Part shown: positions 41,933-50,976 of the stretch, piece by piece
Layout of the letters: the number at the start of each line of letters is the position of its first letter
Numbering within the stretch: the first letter of the stretch is position 1
Position numbers and translations under genes: made by a program
The notes under the pieces: generated by a model
What the model was told of the DNA's origin: nothing
The model's database searches: none
What the model saw: the letters and a program-made list of their open reading frames with translations, nothing else
Assembly: GCA_963805705.1 (NCBI GenBank)
Contig: CAWDVH010000004.1
Coordinates: forward strand, 1,054,001 to 1,118,000
Direction: 5' to 3'
Length of the DNA: 64,000 bases
DNA from: CAWDVH01 sp963805705
Lineage (GTDB): Bacteria; Actinomycetota; Actinomycetes; Streptosporangiales; Streptosporangiaceae

Positions 41933-44224
41933 CTACAACACGCCCGTGGCGGCTGGATCGGCGGCCGCCTGGCGACGGGCGTCCGCGCCGCCCTGGGCCG
42001 CGAATCTGCGGCGCAGCCAGCTCGGCAGGTACCAGTTGCGCTCGCCCAGCAGGGACATGACCGCGGGCATCAGGATCCCGCGCACCACGGTGGCGTCGAT
42101 CAGGATGGCTGAGGCCATGGCCACCCCGAACATCTTGAACTCGATGACCGACAGCGTGGCGAAGATGGAGAACACCGCCACCATAATCACCGCCGCGCTG
42201 GTGACGACTCCGGCGCTGCTGCTGATCCCGTCGATGATGGCGTCCGGCGTCGTCGCTCCCCGGCCGCGCAGCTCCCGGATGCGGCTGATGATGAAGACGT
42301 GGTAGTCCATGCTGAGCCCGAACAGGATCACGAACAGGAAGAGCGGCAGCCAGGGGACGACCCCGCCGTAGGAGCTGAAGCCGAGCAGGCCCTGCAGGTG
42401 GCCATCCTGGAAGATCAGAGTCATCAGCCCGTACGCGGCGCCGACCGACAGCAGGTTCAGCCCGATCGACATCAGCGGGATGGTGACGGATCGGAACGTG
42501 ATCATCAGGACCAGGAACGCCAGGCCCAGCACGAACAGGAACACCAGCGGCACCCGGCGGTCCAGCTGCGCGGAGAAGTCGTGATTGCCGGCGGTCAGGC
42601 CGGCCACGGCGTAGCTGATGCCGCTGACCTTCCCCAGGGTGGCGGGCAGGGCCGTGCCCCTGAGCACCGCCAGAGCCTGGTCGGACGCGCCGCCCGTCCC
42701 GGCCCCGGCCAGCGGGACGGAGATATTCAGGACCTGGCCGTGGCTGAGCCGCGCCACGGTGACCGGCTCGCGGATCGGCCCGTCCTTGGTGGCACGGGCC
42801 TGCAGGGCCAGGATGGCCTGCCGGGCCGGCGCGCTCTGGAGCCCCGGTCCGGTCACCACGACCTCGGCCGGCGCCGGGCCGCCGGGGAATGCCCGCTGGA
42901 CGGCCAGCAGGGTGCGGACGACCGGGATGCCGGTGGGCAGGTCGTGCAGGCCGGGATCGGTCAGGCGCATGCTCACGGCCGGCGCGGCCAGGGCGAGCAG
43001 CGCGATCGCCGCCACGCCTCCGTAGACCACGGGCCTGGCCACCACCTTGCGCACGAGCCCTCCCCACAGCCGGGACTGGCCGGCGGCGGTCCGCTTGCGG
43101 CCGAGGAACGGGACCCTGGCGCGGTTCACCCACGGGCCGAGCAGGGCCAGCATGGCAGGCAGCACGGTCAGCGAGCCGAGGACGGCGACGCCGACCACGA
43201 CGATGGCGCCGATGGCGAATCCGGTGAAGATGTCGATGCCGCTCAGGAAGAGCCCGGCGAGCGAGATCATCACCGTCAGCCCGGACACCACGATCGCACG
43301 GCCTGACGTCGCCGCGGCGATCCGCAGCGCCTCGTCCTGGCTGCGGCCCGCCGCCCGTTCCTCACGCTCCCGGCGCAGGTAGAACAGGGAGTAGTCGATG
43401 CCCACGGCCATCCCGATCAGCAGCACCACCGAGGAGGTCGTGCTGCCGACCGGCAGCCAGTGGCTCGGGATGGCCAGCAGCGAGATGGCGCTGATCACCG
43501 CGGTGCCGGCCAGCAGCAGCGGGATGCCGGCCGCGATCAGGGCGCCGAACACCAGCACCAGCAGCGCGAGGGTGATCGGCACGGAGGTCAGCTCGGCGCG
43601 CCGGAAGTCCGAGCTCACGATGTTGTTCGTCGCGCGGTCGACGCTCGCGTCGCCGGCCTCCGCTATCCGCAGGCGCCGATGGCGCGCCTGCACGGCCGCG
43701 ACGGCGTTCTCGGCGGCCACGACGCTCTGGTCGGCATTGTCCGGGTTGCCGGTCACGGTGAACGTGACGAGGGCCGAGCGGCCGTCCGCCGACACCAGGC
43801 CCTGGCCGCCCCTGGCCAGCGGCGACTGAATATCGGCCGCGACCTTCGGCAGGTGGCGCAGCGCGGCGACCACCTGGGCCACCGCCTGGCGCAGCTGCGG
43901 ATCGCTGGCGTAACCAGGTCCGCCCGCGCGCGGCTGGATGAGGACGCTCTCGGACGCCTGCTGGATCACGCTGGGCCGGTTCAGCACCCGCTCGGCCTGG
44001 CCGGCCTGGCCGGGGTCGTAGCTGGGCAGGTTCTTGGTCCCCAGCATGCTGCTGAGCACGACCGTCCCGATGACCAGCAGCAGCCAGCCGAAGATCGCCG
44101 TCTTGCGGTACCGGGCGCTCCAGCCCGCGATTCTCTCGACGACGGGCGCGCGGACGCCCGCCGGGCGGCCGGGCGGATCCGTGCCGGGCAGCAAGGACGG
44201 GAGCAGTGCAGACGGCCGATTCAT
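41933..44224 (-). CDS. MMPL-family RND transporter
   Basis: A 763-residue membrane protein with 12 predicted segments in two MMPL halves. Each half has a large external loop. Typical segments: GMAVGIDYSLFYLRREREER in the first half and LFGLSMDYHVFIISRIRELR in the second, both carrying the proton-relay Asp-Tyr pair. MMPL proteins export lipids, siderophores or antibiotics using the proton gradient. It is divergent from the sensor kinase gene at 44440, suggesting the two-component system controls it. Confidence 0.93.
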   Translation of the reverse strand: MNRPSALLPSLLPGTDPPGRPAGVRAPVVERIAGWSARYRKTAIFGWLLLVIGTVVLSSMLGTKNLPSYDPGQAGQAERVLNRPSVIQQASESVLIQPRAGGPGYASDPQLRQAVAQVVAALRHLPKVAADIQSPLARGGQGLVSADGRSALVTFTVTGNPDNADQSVVAAENAVAAVQARHRRLRIAEAGDASVDRATNNIVSSDFRRAELTSVPITLALLVLVFGALIAAGIPLLLAGTAVISAISLLAIPSHWLPVGSTTSSVVLLIGMAVGIDYSLFYLRREREERAAGRSQDEALRIAAATSGRAIVVSGLTVMISLAGLFLSGIDIFTGFAIGAIVVVGVAVLGSLTVLPAMLALLGPWVNRARVPFLGRKRTAAGQSRLWGGLVRKVVARPVVYGGVAAIALLALAAPAVSMRLTDPGLHDLPTGIPVVRTLLAVQRAFPGGPAPAEVVVTGPGLQSAPARQAILALQARATKDGPIREPVTVARLSHGQVLNISVPLAGAGTGGASDQALAVLRGTALPATLGKVSGISYAVAGLTAGNHDFSAQLDRRVPLVFLFVLGLAFLVLMITFRSVTIPLMSIGLNLLSVGAAYGLMTLIFQDGHLQGLLGFSSYGGVVPWLPLFLFVILFGLSMDYHVFIISRIRELRGRGATTPDAIIDGISSSAGVVTSAAVIMVAVFSIFATLSVIEFKMFGVAMASAILIDATVVRGILMPAVMSLLGERNWYLPSWLRRRFAAQGGADARRQAAADPAATGVL

Positions 44225-44439
44225 CAGGACCTCACTGGAGTAGGGGAATTACCTGAAAGCCTCGGCGGTCAGGGCCGCCGGGGGCATCCCGCTGGCTCCC
44301 GAATCGGGGCGGGGGATAGCCTCCCTATGCATCCGGAGGGCACCGGGATGGCGGCCGCGGGCGCGCCGGGCCTAGCGTCAGAAGACCGGCGCACGACCAG
44401 TGCGCAGGTCCGTGCCGAGCCCATCGCCAGGAGACGCCG

Positions 44440-45726
44440 ATGACCGCAGCAGGAACCGCGCCAGCTCGCGGCGTCCTTGGTCTCGTCCTGCTGCCGCTGG
44501 TATCGGCGCGCACCTGGCTGTCCGTCGTCCACCTGCTGACCGGAATCGTGACCGGGCTGGTGGCCGCGCTGGTGTTCGTGGTCGGGATTCCGGTCGGCAT
44601 CGCCCTGCTGCCGATCTTCTTCGTCGGCATCGCCATCTTCGTGGTCCTGTTCTGGCTGACCGGGCAGTTCGCCGCCCTTGAGCGCGCGCGGTTCGCCCTG
44701 ATGCTGGGCGAGCGCATACCCGCCCCGCCCCGTGACCCCGATCCGCCGGCTCAGTGGCTGCGGCGGACCTGGCGGCGGGTGGCCAGCCCGGTGTCGATCA
44801 AGCAGCTCGGCTACGCATTGCTCAGGTTCCCGCTCAGCCTGGCCGAGGCAGCGGTGGCCATCGGCCTGTGGTCGCTCGCCCTGGTCCTGATCACCTTGCC
44901 CGCCTACAACGGGTCCCTGCCGCAGGGCGGTGCGGTGATCTTCGGAACCGTACTGCGCGGCCCGCACGCCGCGGTGCCAGCGATCATTATCGGCGTGCCG
45001 CTCCTGCTCGCCGCGCCCTGGGCGAGTTACTTCCTGGCGCTCGGCGACGCGGCGGTCGCCCGCTACCTGCTCGGGCCGTCCGCGGCCGACCTGACCGCCC
45101 GGATCGGCGAGCTTGAGCGCAGCCGGGCCGGGGTCGTCGACGCCGCTCAGGCCGAGCGGCTGCGGATCGAGCGCGACCTGCACGACGGTGCCCAGCAGCG
45201 GCTCGTGTCCCTGGCCATGGAACTCGGCCGGGCCAGGGCCAAGTTCGCCGATGATCCCGAGGCCGCGCGGACCATCATCGAGGACGCGCACGGGCAGGCC
45301 AAGGAAGCGCTCGCGGAACTGCGCAGTCTCGTCCGGGGAGTGCATCCGCCGGTCCTGTCCGACCGGGGCCTGGACGCCGCGCTGTCCGGGCTCGCCGCGC
45401 TCTGCCCGATCCCTGTTGCCGTCCGCGTGCAGATGGCGCAGCGGCCGCAGCCGCAGCTGGAAGCCATCGCTTACTTCGTGGTGGCCGAGGCGCTCACCAA
45501 CGTGGCCAAGCACTCGCAGGCCAGCTCGGCCGAGGTGGATGTCGGACGCACCGGCGACATCCTGCGGATCCGGGTCAGGGACAACGGGGTCGGCGGCGCC
45601 GACCCGGCCGGGCAGGGGCTGGCCGGGCTGGCCCGCCGGGTGGCCGGGGTGGACGGGCGGCTGTCGGTCGACAGCCCGGCCGGGGGACCGACGTCGATCG
45701 AGGTGCAGATGCCATGCGGGTCGTGA
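44440..45726 (+). CDS. Two-component sensor histidine kinase (NarL-type)
   Basis: A 428-residue kinase. Residues about 1-200 form a multi-segment membrane sensor domain of the kind found in Streptomyces sensor-domain kinases. The HisKA_3 box ERDLHDGAQQRLVSLAMELG has the phosphoacceptor His248. The ATPase domain shows NVAKHSQAS (N box) and VRDNGVGGADPAGQGLAGLA (G1/G2). AGGAG precedes the ATG by about 6 bases. It overlaps the response regulator gene by 13 bases. Divergence from the MMPL exporter suggests cell-envelope stress sensing. Confidence 0.93.
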   Translation: MTAAGTAPARGVLGLVLLPLVSARTWLSVVHLLTGIVTGLVAALVFVVGIPVGIALLPIFFVGIAIFVVLFWLTGQFAALERARFALMLGERIPAPPRDPDPPAQWLRRTWRRVASPVSIKQLGYALLRFPLSLAEAAVAIGLWSLALVLITLPAYNGSLPQGGAVIFGTVLRGPHAAVPAIIIGVPLLLAAPWASYFLALGDAAVARYLLGPSAADLTARIGELERSRAGVVDAAQAERLRIERDLHDGAQQRLVSLAMELGRARAKFADDPEAARTIIEDAHGQAKEALAELRSLVRGVHPPVLSDRGLDAALSGLAALCPIPVAVRVQMAQRPQPQLEAIAYFVVAEALTNVAKHSQASSAEVDVGRTGDILRIRVRDNGVGGADPAGQGLAGLARRVAGVDGRLSVDSPAGGPTSIEVQMPCGS

Positions 45727-46355
45727 TCGCCGAGGATTCGGTGCTGCTGCGCGAGGGCCTGACCCGGCTGCTGGACGACGCGGGCCACGAGGTGGTCGCG
45801 GCGGCGGGCGAGCCCGAGGAGTTCCTGCGGGCCGTCGAGCTGCACCGCCCTGACGTGGTGGTGGTGGACGTGCGCATGCCGCCGACCTTCACCGACGAGG
45901 GACTGCGCGCCGCCCTGGTGGTCCGCCGAAGCTGGCCGGGAATCGGCGTCCTCGTCCTGTCTCAGTACGTGGAAGAACGCTACGCCACCGAGCTGCTGTC
46001 CGACCGCCCGCACGGTGTCGGCTACCTGCTCAAGGACCGAGTCGCCGACCTGGCCGACTTCCTGGACGCACTGGAGCGGGTAGCCGCCGGGGGCAGCGCG
46101 CTTGATCCCGAGGTCGTCGGTCAGCTGCTGGCCCGCAGCCGCCATCCGCTGGTGAACCTGACCGCCCGCGAGCGCCAGGTCCTGGCCCTGATGGCCGAGG
46201 GCCGGTCCAACGCGGCCATCGCCAGCGCGCTCGTCGTCGGCGACGGCGCGGTCGAAAAGCACATCAGCAGCATCTTCGGCAAGCTCGGCCTGGCGCCCGC
46301 GGATCGTGATCACCGGCGCGTCCTGGCCGTCCTGCACTACCTGGAAAGCGGTTGA
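45714..46355 (+). CDS. NarL/LuxR-type response regulator
   Basis: A 213-residue regulator: receiver domain with acidic pocket (IAEDSVLLREGL), phosphoacceptor Asp52 (VVVVDVRMP) and Lys in GYLLKDRV; then the LuxR helix-turn-helix LTARERQVLALMAEGRSNAA to VEKHISSIFGKLGL. It is the partner of the overlapping kinase. The likely targets are the divergent MMPL gene and the repeat protein downstream. Confidence 0.95.
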   Translation: MRVVIAEDSVLLREGLTRLLDDAGHEVVAAAGEPEEFLRAVELHRPDVVVVDVRMPPTFTDEGLRAALVVRRSWPGIGVLVLSQYVEERYATELLSDRPHGVGYLLKDRVADLADFLDALERVAAGGSALDPEVVGQLLARSRHPLVNLTARERQVLALMAEGRSNAAIASALVVGDGAVEKHISSIFGKLGLAPADRDHRRVLAVLHYLESG

Positions 46356-46360
46356 GATCC

Positions 46361-47191
46361 ATGACGCCACTGCACCTGACGCCCGCACGCTGGTTCATCC
46401 TCGTGCTCTGCGTGCCGCTGGCCCTGGTCACCATCGGCGCGACCGGCCTGGCCGCCATTGCCGCGGTGGCGCGGGGCAGCTACCCCGTCCACTTCAGCGT
46501 CCCCGCCCATGGCCGGGCCGTCAGCGTGTCGGCCGGCAGCAGCACGGTGAGCCTGCGGCCCGGCACTGGCAACACGGTCACGGTCCGGGGGAAGGCCACC
46601 TACTCCCTGGTCAGGCCGAAGGTGAGCATACGGCCCACCGCGACGGGACTGGCTATCAGCTCCAGCTGCCACGGCTTCATCGTTGCGTGCTCGTTCAGGT
46701 ATGCCGTCACCGCCCCGTCCCGGCTCGGGGCCGATGTGTCAGATTCCTCCGGCGACCTGTCCGCCAGCGGCATGAGTGGCCCGGTCACGCTCTCGGATGA
46801 CTCGGGCGACGTGACCGCCAGCCGGCTCGGCGGGCTGGTCAAGATCAGCGATTCCTCCGGCGACATCACCATGGCCAGCCTGTCGAGCCCCGATGTCCGC
46901 GTCAAGGATGCCTCCGGCGATGTTAACGGCGCTGCCCTGGCCGACCCGGATGTCACCGTCGTCGACGAGTCGGGAGACATCACGCTCACGTTCACCGTGG
47001 TGCCCAGCCGGGTAGTCGTCACCGATTCCTCCGGCGACATCACGCTGGTGCTGCCTGCGGGCCGCACCCCTTACCGGGTGAGCGCGAGCACTTCTAGCGG
47101 TGACACCAGCATTCGCGTGCCGACCAGCCCGACCTCGTCGCATGTGCTCACGGCGACCGACGAGTCCGGCGACATCACCATCAGGAACTGA
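46361..47191 (+). CDS. DUF4097-type beta-helix protein with one membrane anchor
   Basis: A 276-residue protein with a single N-terminal transmembrane segment (WFILVLCVPLALVTIGATG) and an external strand-rich region. An SGD motif (DSSGDIT, DESGDIT, DASGDVN and the like) recurs eight times about every 20 residues, the pattern of a right-handed beta-helix as in DUF4097/adhesin-like proteins. A TTG at 46352 overlaps the regulator stop, but I prefer ATG 46361. It is third in the kinase/regulator operon, so it may sense or respond to envelope stress, like LiaF-type accessory proteins. Confidence 0.82.
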   Translation: MTPLHLTPARWFILVLCVPLALVTIGATGLAAIAAVARGSYPVHFSVPAHGRAVSVSAGSSTVSLRPGTGNTVTVRGKATYSLVRPKVSIRPTATGLAISSSCHGFIVACSFRYAVTAPSRLGADVSDSSGDLSASGMSGPVTLSDDSGDVTASRLGGLVKISDSSGDITMASLSSPDVRVKDASGDVNGAALADPDVTVVDESGDITLTFTVVPSRVVVTDSSGDITLVLPAGRTPYRVSASTSSGDTSIRVPTSPTSSHVLTATDESGDITIRN

Positions 47192-47966
47192 GCAGGCGCT
47201 CCAGCCGGGCGGCCACCTCGCGGTAGCGGGCGACCGGGATCAGGTGGACGCCGTCGAAGGCCCCGGAGTCCCGGATCCGGAGCACGAGCTCGCAGGTGGC
47301 CTCGACCCCGGCCAGGCGGTCGGCGGCGATCGCCGTCATCAGGGGGCCGGGGATGTCGATTTCCGGGATCGCGGCCGCCAGCCGCCGGGCGTGCGCCTGA
47401 CTGGCCAGCACCATCACCCCCGCGTATATGGGAACGTCCACCGGGTGGGCATCTCGCCACCGCAGCAGGGCCTCCAGCGAGAAGCTGACCTGGACGAACA
47501 TAAAGTCCGCGGTTCGCTTCCAGGCCGGCAGCGGACGCAGCGCCGCGGCCGTGCCGACGCGGAACGGCCGCACTCCCGCGAATGCGGGGTCCTGCGGGAG
47601 CCTGCGGACCTCCTCGATCATCGCCCGCACGTTCAGCTCCCCGGTCCGGCCGCCTGAGCTGGGCTTGTCACCGTAGACGAACAGGAACTCCTCGACTCCG
47701 TAGGCAGCGGCGGTGAGCAGGTCCCGGCGCAATCCCAGCAGGTTGCGGTCGCGCGAATTGAGGCAGGCGATGCTGCGCCCGCCCATGGACTGGACCTCGT
47801 GCGCGACCGCCACGCTGGATACCGTGGCCCGCCCGATGTGGTTGTCGGGGATCAGGAAGGCGTCGGCGACCTGGCTGAGGGTGCCGATCTGGTGGCGGAC
47901 ATGCATCAGCTCCGGCCTGGTCGGCGGCTCGACCTCGCAGATGACCTGGAACGGTCGGCTGGTCAT
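47181..47966 (-). CDS. Methylenetetrahydrofolate reductase-like protein
   Basis: A 261-residue TIM-barrel protein of the MTHFR family. VICEVEPPTRPEL holds the conserved Glu, and AFLIPDNHIGRATVSSVAVA, FLFVYGDKPSS and IYAGVMVLAS follow the MetF pattern. It is somewhat shorter than MetF (about 290 residues) and diverges in the folate-binding region, so a role in one-carbon transfer from a special substrate is as likely as methionine synthesis. It overlaps the MocR-type regulator gene by ATGA and the DUF4097 gene (opposite strand) by 11 bases. Confidence 0.82.
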   Translation of the reverse strand: MTSRPFQVICEVEPPTRPELMHVRHQIGTLSQVADAFLIPDNHIGRATVSSVAVAHEVQSMGGRSIACLNSRDRNLLGLRRDLLTAAAYGVEEFLFVYGDKPSSGGRTGELNVRAMIEEVRRLPQDPAFAGVRPFRVGTAAALRPLPAWKRTADFMFVQVSFSLEALLRWRDAHPVDVPIYAGVMVLASQAHARRLAAAIPEIDIPGPLMTAIAADRLAGVEATCELVLRIRDSGAFDGVHLIPVARYREVAARLERLLSS

Positions 47967-49408
47967 GGCCGGGCCCGCGAGACGAGGGTACCGAGCGTCT
48001 CGATCTGGCGCTCGATCGAGGGCTGCCAGGGAAAGCCGGTATTGAGCCGGATGAAGCCGCGGTAGCCGCCGCTGGGCGAGAACATCGGACCGGGCGCGAT
48101 GCGGATGCCGACGGCGGCGGCGGCCTCATAGAGATCCATGGAGTCGACGCCTTCGGGCAGCTGGACCCACAGCACGTGGCCGCCCTGCGGCCTGGTCACC
48201 CGCGTCTCGTCGGGGAAGTACCGGGTCACGGCGGTGATGGCGTGCTTCATCTGATCGGCGTACATACGGCGGACCCGGCGCAGGTGGCGGTCGAAGCCGC
48301 CGCTCTCGACGAAGGCGGCGATCGCCAGCTGGGGCGCAGGCGCTGTGGCCTGGTTGACGACGAGCTTGAGCAGCTCCAGCTCGTTCTGGTAGCGGCCGGG
48401 TATGGCCCACCCGACGCGCAGTCCCGGTGACAGGGTCTTGCTGTACGAACCGCAGTACAGGACCAGGCCATGGCGGTCAAAGGCCTTGACCGCCCGCGGC
48501 CGGGGCCCGTGAAAGACCAGGTCGCCGTACACGTCGTCTTCGACCAGGGGGACGTCGTGGGTTTCCAGGAGCCCGACCAGGCGCCGCTTGGCGTCGTCGG
48601 TCATGCACGAGCCGGTCGGGTTGGAGAAGTTCGACACCATGGCCACCGCGGCCACGTGCCGGCCCGCCAGGACGGCGGCGAGGTTGTCCAGGTCCATGCC
48701 GTGCCGGGGATGGCTGGCGATCTCGACCGCGTGCAGGCGCAGGGAAGCCAGCACCTCGAGCAGCGCGTAGTAGGCCGGCGATTCGATGGCCACCGTGTCA
48801 CCGGGCTGGGTCACGGCGCGGATGGACAGGTATACCGCTTCCTTGGCGCCGCTGGTGATGACGATGTCGTCGGGCGACACCGAGTAGCCGGTATCGCTGC
48901 CGCGCCGGGCGACGACCCGGCGCAGCGCGGGGGTGCCTGGCGGCGCGTCGTAGGAGTGGCAGGCCGATGGCTGATGGCGAAGGACCTGGCTCATCAGCGC
49001 GTTGATGGCGGAAATCGGCATAAGCTCGGGCCCCTGGACCGCCGCGCCTAGGGTGGGCTCCTGCGGGTTGCCGATGCCCAGGTTGAGCTGGAGGGCCAGC
49101 GACCGCTCGACCCGGCTGGGCCGCCGGGGCGGGCTCGACGGATCGGGCTCACCCAGCTTCGGCTCGTGCGGCTCCCGGACAAAGTAGCCGGACTGGGGAC
49201 GGGCCTGCACCAGCCCCCGGTCGGCCAGGACCCGGACGGCCTCCAGCGCGGTAGTCAGGCTGACCTGGTGCTGGTCGCGCAGCTTGCGGACCGACGGGAT
49301 GCGCTCGCCAGGACGGTAGACGCCGGCCTGGATCTGGGCCGCCACCGCGTCGGCTACCCGCGCGTAGAGCCGGGGCGGACCGCCGTCCCTGATGTCCGAA
49401 CTGTACAT
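47963..49408 (-). CDS. MocR-type regulator (GntR helix-turn-helix + aminotransferase-like domain)
   Basis: A 481-residue fusion regulator. The GntR winged helix (residues about 12-78) has AAQIQAGVYRPGERIPSVRK and VSLTTALEAVRVLADRGLVQ. The rest is a fold-type I aminotransferase domain with DDIVITSGAKEAVYLSIRAV and the PLP Lys in CGSYSKTLSPGLRVGW. MocR proteins use PLP or an adduct as an effector. It overlaps the MTHFR-like gene by ATGA, so it likely regulates that gene and itself through the AACTGT motifs at its promoter. Confidence 0.92.
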   Translation of the reverse strand: MYSSDIRDGGPPRLYARVADAVAAQIQAGVYRPGERIPSVRKLRDQHQVSLTTALEAVRVLADRGLVQARPQSGYFVREPHEPKLGEPDPSSPPRRPSRVERSLALQLNLGIGNPQEPTLGAAVQGPELMPISAINALMSQVLRHQPSACHSYDAPPGTPALRRVVARRGSDTGYSVSPDDIVITSGAKEAVYLSIRAVTQPGDTVAIESPAYYALLEVLASLRLHAVEIASHPRHGMDLDNLAAVLAGRHVAAVAMVSNFSNPTGSCMTDDAKRRLVGLLETHDVPLVEDDVYGDLVFHGPRPRAVKAFDRHGLVLYCGSYSKTLSPGLRVGWAIPGRYQNELELLKLVVNQATAPAPQLAIAAFVESGGFDRHLRRVRRMYADQMKHAITAVTRYFPDETRVTRPQGGHVLWVQLPEGVDSMDLYEAAAAVGIRIAPGPMFSPSGGYRGFIRLNTGFPWQPSIERQIETLGTLVSRARP

Positions 49409-49474
49409 CGAAACAGTTGATCAGAGAGAGGCGTTTTGGGCAACTGTTCTGGTCAAGAAACGAGCGGAACTGTG
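49398..49474. promoter_or_regulatory. Candidate MocR operator cluster (AACTGT motifs)
   Basis: AACTGT occurs at 49399-49404, 49442-49447 and 49468-49473, and inverted as AACAGTTG at 49412-49419, which forms a perfect 8-bp inverted repeat with CAACTGTT at 49441-49448. The sites span the MocR start region. MocR-type regulators often bind several direct and inverted copies. Confidence 0.5.
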
Positions 49475-49610
49475 TCTTCACGGCTGGGGGCGCCGACTCT
49501 ACGTTCGGACGCATGGATCCAGATCGCACCTTGCGGGAGCGGCTATGGCCCGCAACATGAACCTGGGAATGCCGCGGATCGGGCAGGCCGGGAGCTCAAG
49601 CATGCGGTAG

Positions 49611-50012
49611 AGGCCTACTGGGCAGGCGGCGCCTGTAGTCGAGGCCACGTATGCGCAGCTGAGGACGCGTCTCGACGGCGAGCAGTGGCTTCTGGCGGAC
49701 TATCTCGGGATGCTCGCCGGCGCGGCAGCGGTGTTCGGTGACCTCTTCTCGCGACTAGCCGATTCTGGGCGACTTCCCGCGGTAATCCACTGTCTGGGCG
49801 GCAAGGACCGAACTGGCCTGACGATCGCCCTGCTACTGACTGCCTGAGGCGCTGAGCGAGAGGTTGTGCTTGATGATGACCAGCTCACCAACGAGTGCCG
49901 CGGCGTCGCTCACGTGCCTGACGTAGTCGAGTTTTTCGTTGAGTCCGGCATTGCGCGAGCAGCGGCCGAGGGGATACTGAGCGCGCCGAGGTGGACGATG
50001 GCGAAAGCGCTC
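49611..50012 (+). pseudogene. Broken tyrosine-protein phosphatase (Y_phosphatase3 type)
   Basis: One frame encodes DYLGMLAGAAAVFGDLFSRL and the active-site loop VIHCLGGKDRTGLTIALLL, the HCxxGKDRTG signature of DSP-like tyrosine phosphatases. An in-frame TGA at 49845 interrupts it; after the stop the same frame continues with LDDDQLTNE and FFVESGIARAAAEGILSAPR, the usual C-terminal part. The N-terminal third, including the NFRDLGG region, is missing, and a TAG at 49608 closes the frame. It cannot make a full enzyme. The remnant runs directly into the region before the methyltransferase. Confidence 0.8.
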
Positions 50013-50075
50013 AGTACGCAGCGCGCGCTGCAGCGCTCTTGCCGCTCACCAGGCCGGCAGGCAGAATGGCCAGCC

Positions 50076-50960
50076 ATGACGGATGGTCCTGACCGCTGGC
50101 ACCGATGGCTTCTCGACGTGCGGTTCGGAGGCGATGCAGCCTACCGGGAGAGGACTCTCACCGAGTACCTGTACCCGGTGCGGGATACGGTCCTCGACAA
50201 GGCTCAGCTACGGCCCGGCGACTCGCTGCTGGACGTGGGCACCGGTGACGGGCTCATCGCGTTCGGCGCGCTTGAGCGGCTCGGCCCGGAAGGTCGCGTG
50301 ATCTTCTCCGATATCTCCCAGGACCTGCTCGACCACTGCCGCAAGGCCGCCGCCGCCGAAGGACTGCTCGACCGGTGCCGCTTCCTACTGGCCTCGGCCG
50401 ACTCCCTGACGGGCGTGGCCGACGCATCGGTGGATGTTCTCACCACCAGATCTGTGCTGATCTACGTCAAGGACAAGGCGACAGCCCTGCGAGAGTTCTA
50501 CCGGGTACTGAAGCCTGGCGGGCGGATCAGCTTGTCCGAGCCCATTAATGCGCTCATGTCCCCTGCCGATCCAGACCTGTTCTTCGGCTACGACGTGACC
50601 CCGGTCAGTGCGCTGGCGGCCAAGGTTGAGGCTCTCTACGAGGCCATCCAGCCGCACGGCGGCGATCCCATGGGCGACTTCGACGAGCGCGACCTGGTGC
50701 GCCAGGCCAAGGACGCCGGGTTCCCCGAGATCAATCTAGAACTGCAAGTCAGCGTGAAGGCCCGCCAGCAGCCAGTTCCCTGGGAACGGTTCCTGCGCAC
50801 ATCAGGCAACCCGCTGATACCGACCCTTGAGGAAGCACTGGATCGTACGCTCAACCCGCAGGAAGCCGCCGAACTTACCGGGCACCTCAGGCCGCTGGTC
50901 GAGTCCGGGACCGGACTGGAACGCATGGCACGCGCCTCCCTGACCGCCGTCAAGCAGTAA
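50076..50960 (+). CDS. Class I SAM-dependent methyltransferase (UbiE-like)
   Basis: A 294-residue methyltransferase from ATG 50076. Motif I LLDVGTGDGLIAFGALERLG, motif II VIFSDISQDLL, and the segment VLTTRSVLIYVKDKATALRE with FYRVLKPGGRISLSEPINAL. The C-terminal half is longer than in UbiE and may bind the substrate. The open frame continues upstream to 49866, but that part is the tail of the broken phosphatase. Convergent with the next methyltransferase. Substrate unknown. Confidence 0.85.
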   Translation: MTDGPDRWHRWLLDVRFGGDAAYRERTLTEYLYPVRDTVLDKAQLRPGDSLLDVGTGDGLIAFGALERLGPEGRVIFSDISQDLLDHCRKAAAAEGLLDRCRFLLASADSLTGVADASVDVLTTRSVLIYVKDKATALREFYRVLKPGGRISLSEPINALMSPADPDLFFGYDVTPVSALAAKVEALYEAIQPHGGDPMGDFDERDLVRQAKDAGFPEINLELQVSVKARQQPVPWERFLRTSGNPLIPTLEEALDRTLNPQEAAELTGHLRPLVESGTGLERMARASLTAVKQ

Positions 50961-50976
50961 CCCCCAGGGGCATGGG

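Noticed and set aside
41274..43133. A 619-codon frame spanning the end of GH3 and the MMPL gene
   Set aside because: It crosses a terminator hairpin and two real genes; composition is typical of an out-of-frame translation.
49866..50075. N-terminal extension of the methyltransferase
   Set aside because: These codons are the tail of the broken tyrosine phosphatase in the same frame, not part of the methyltransferase.
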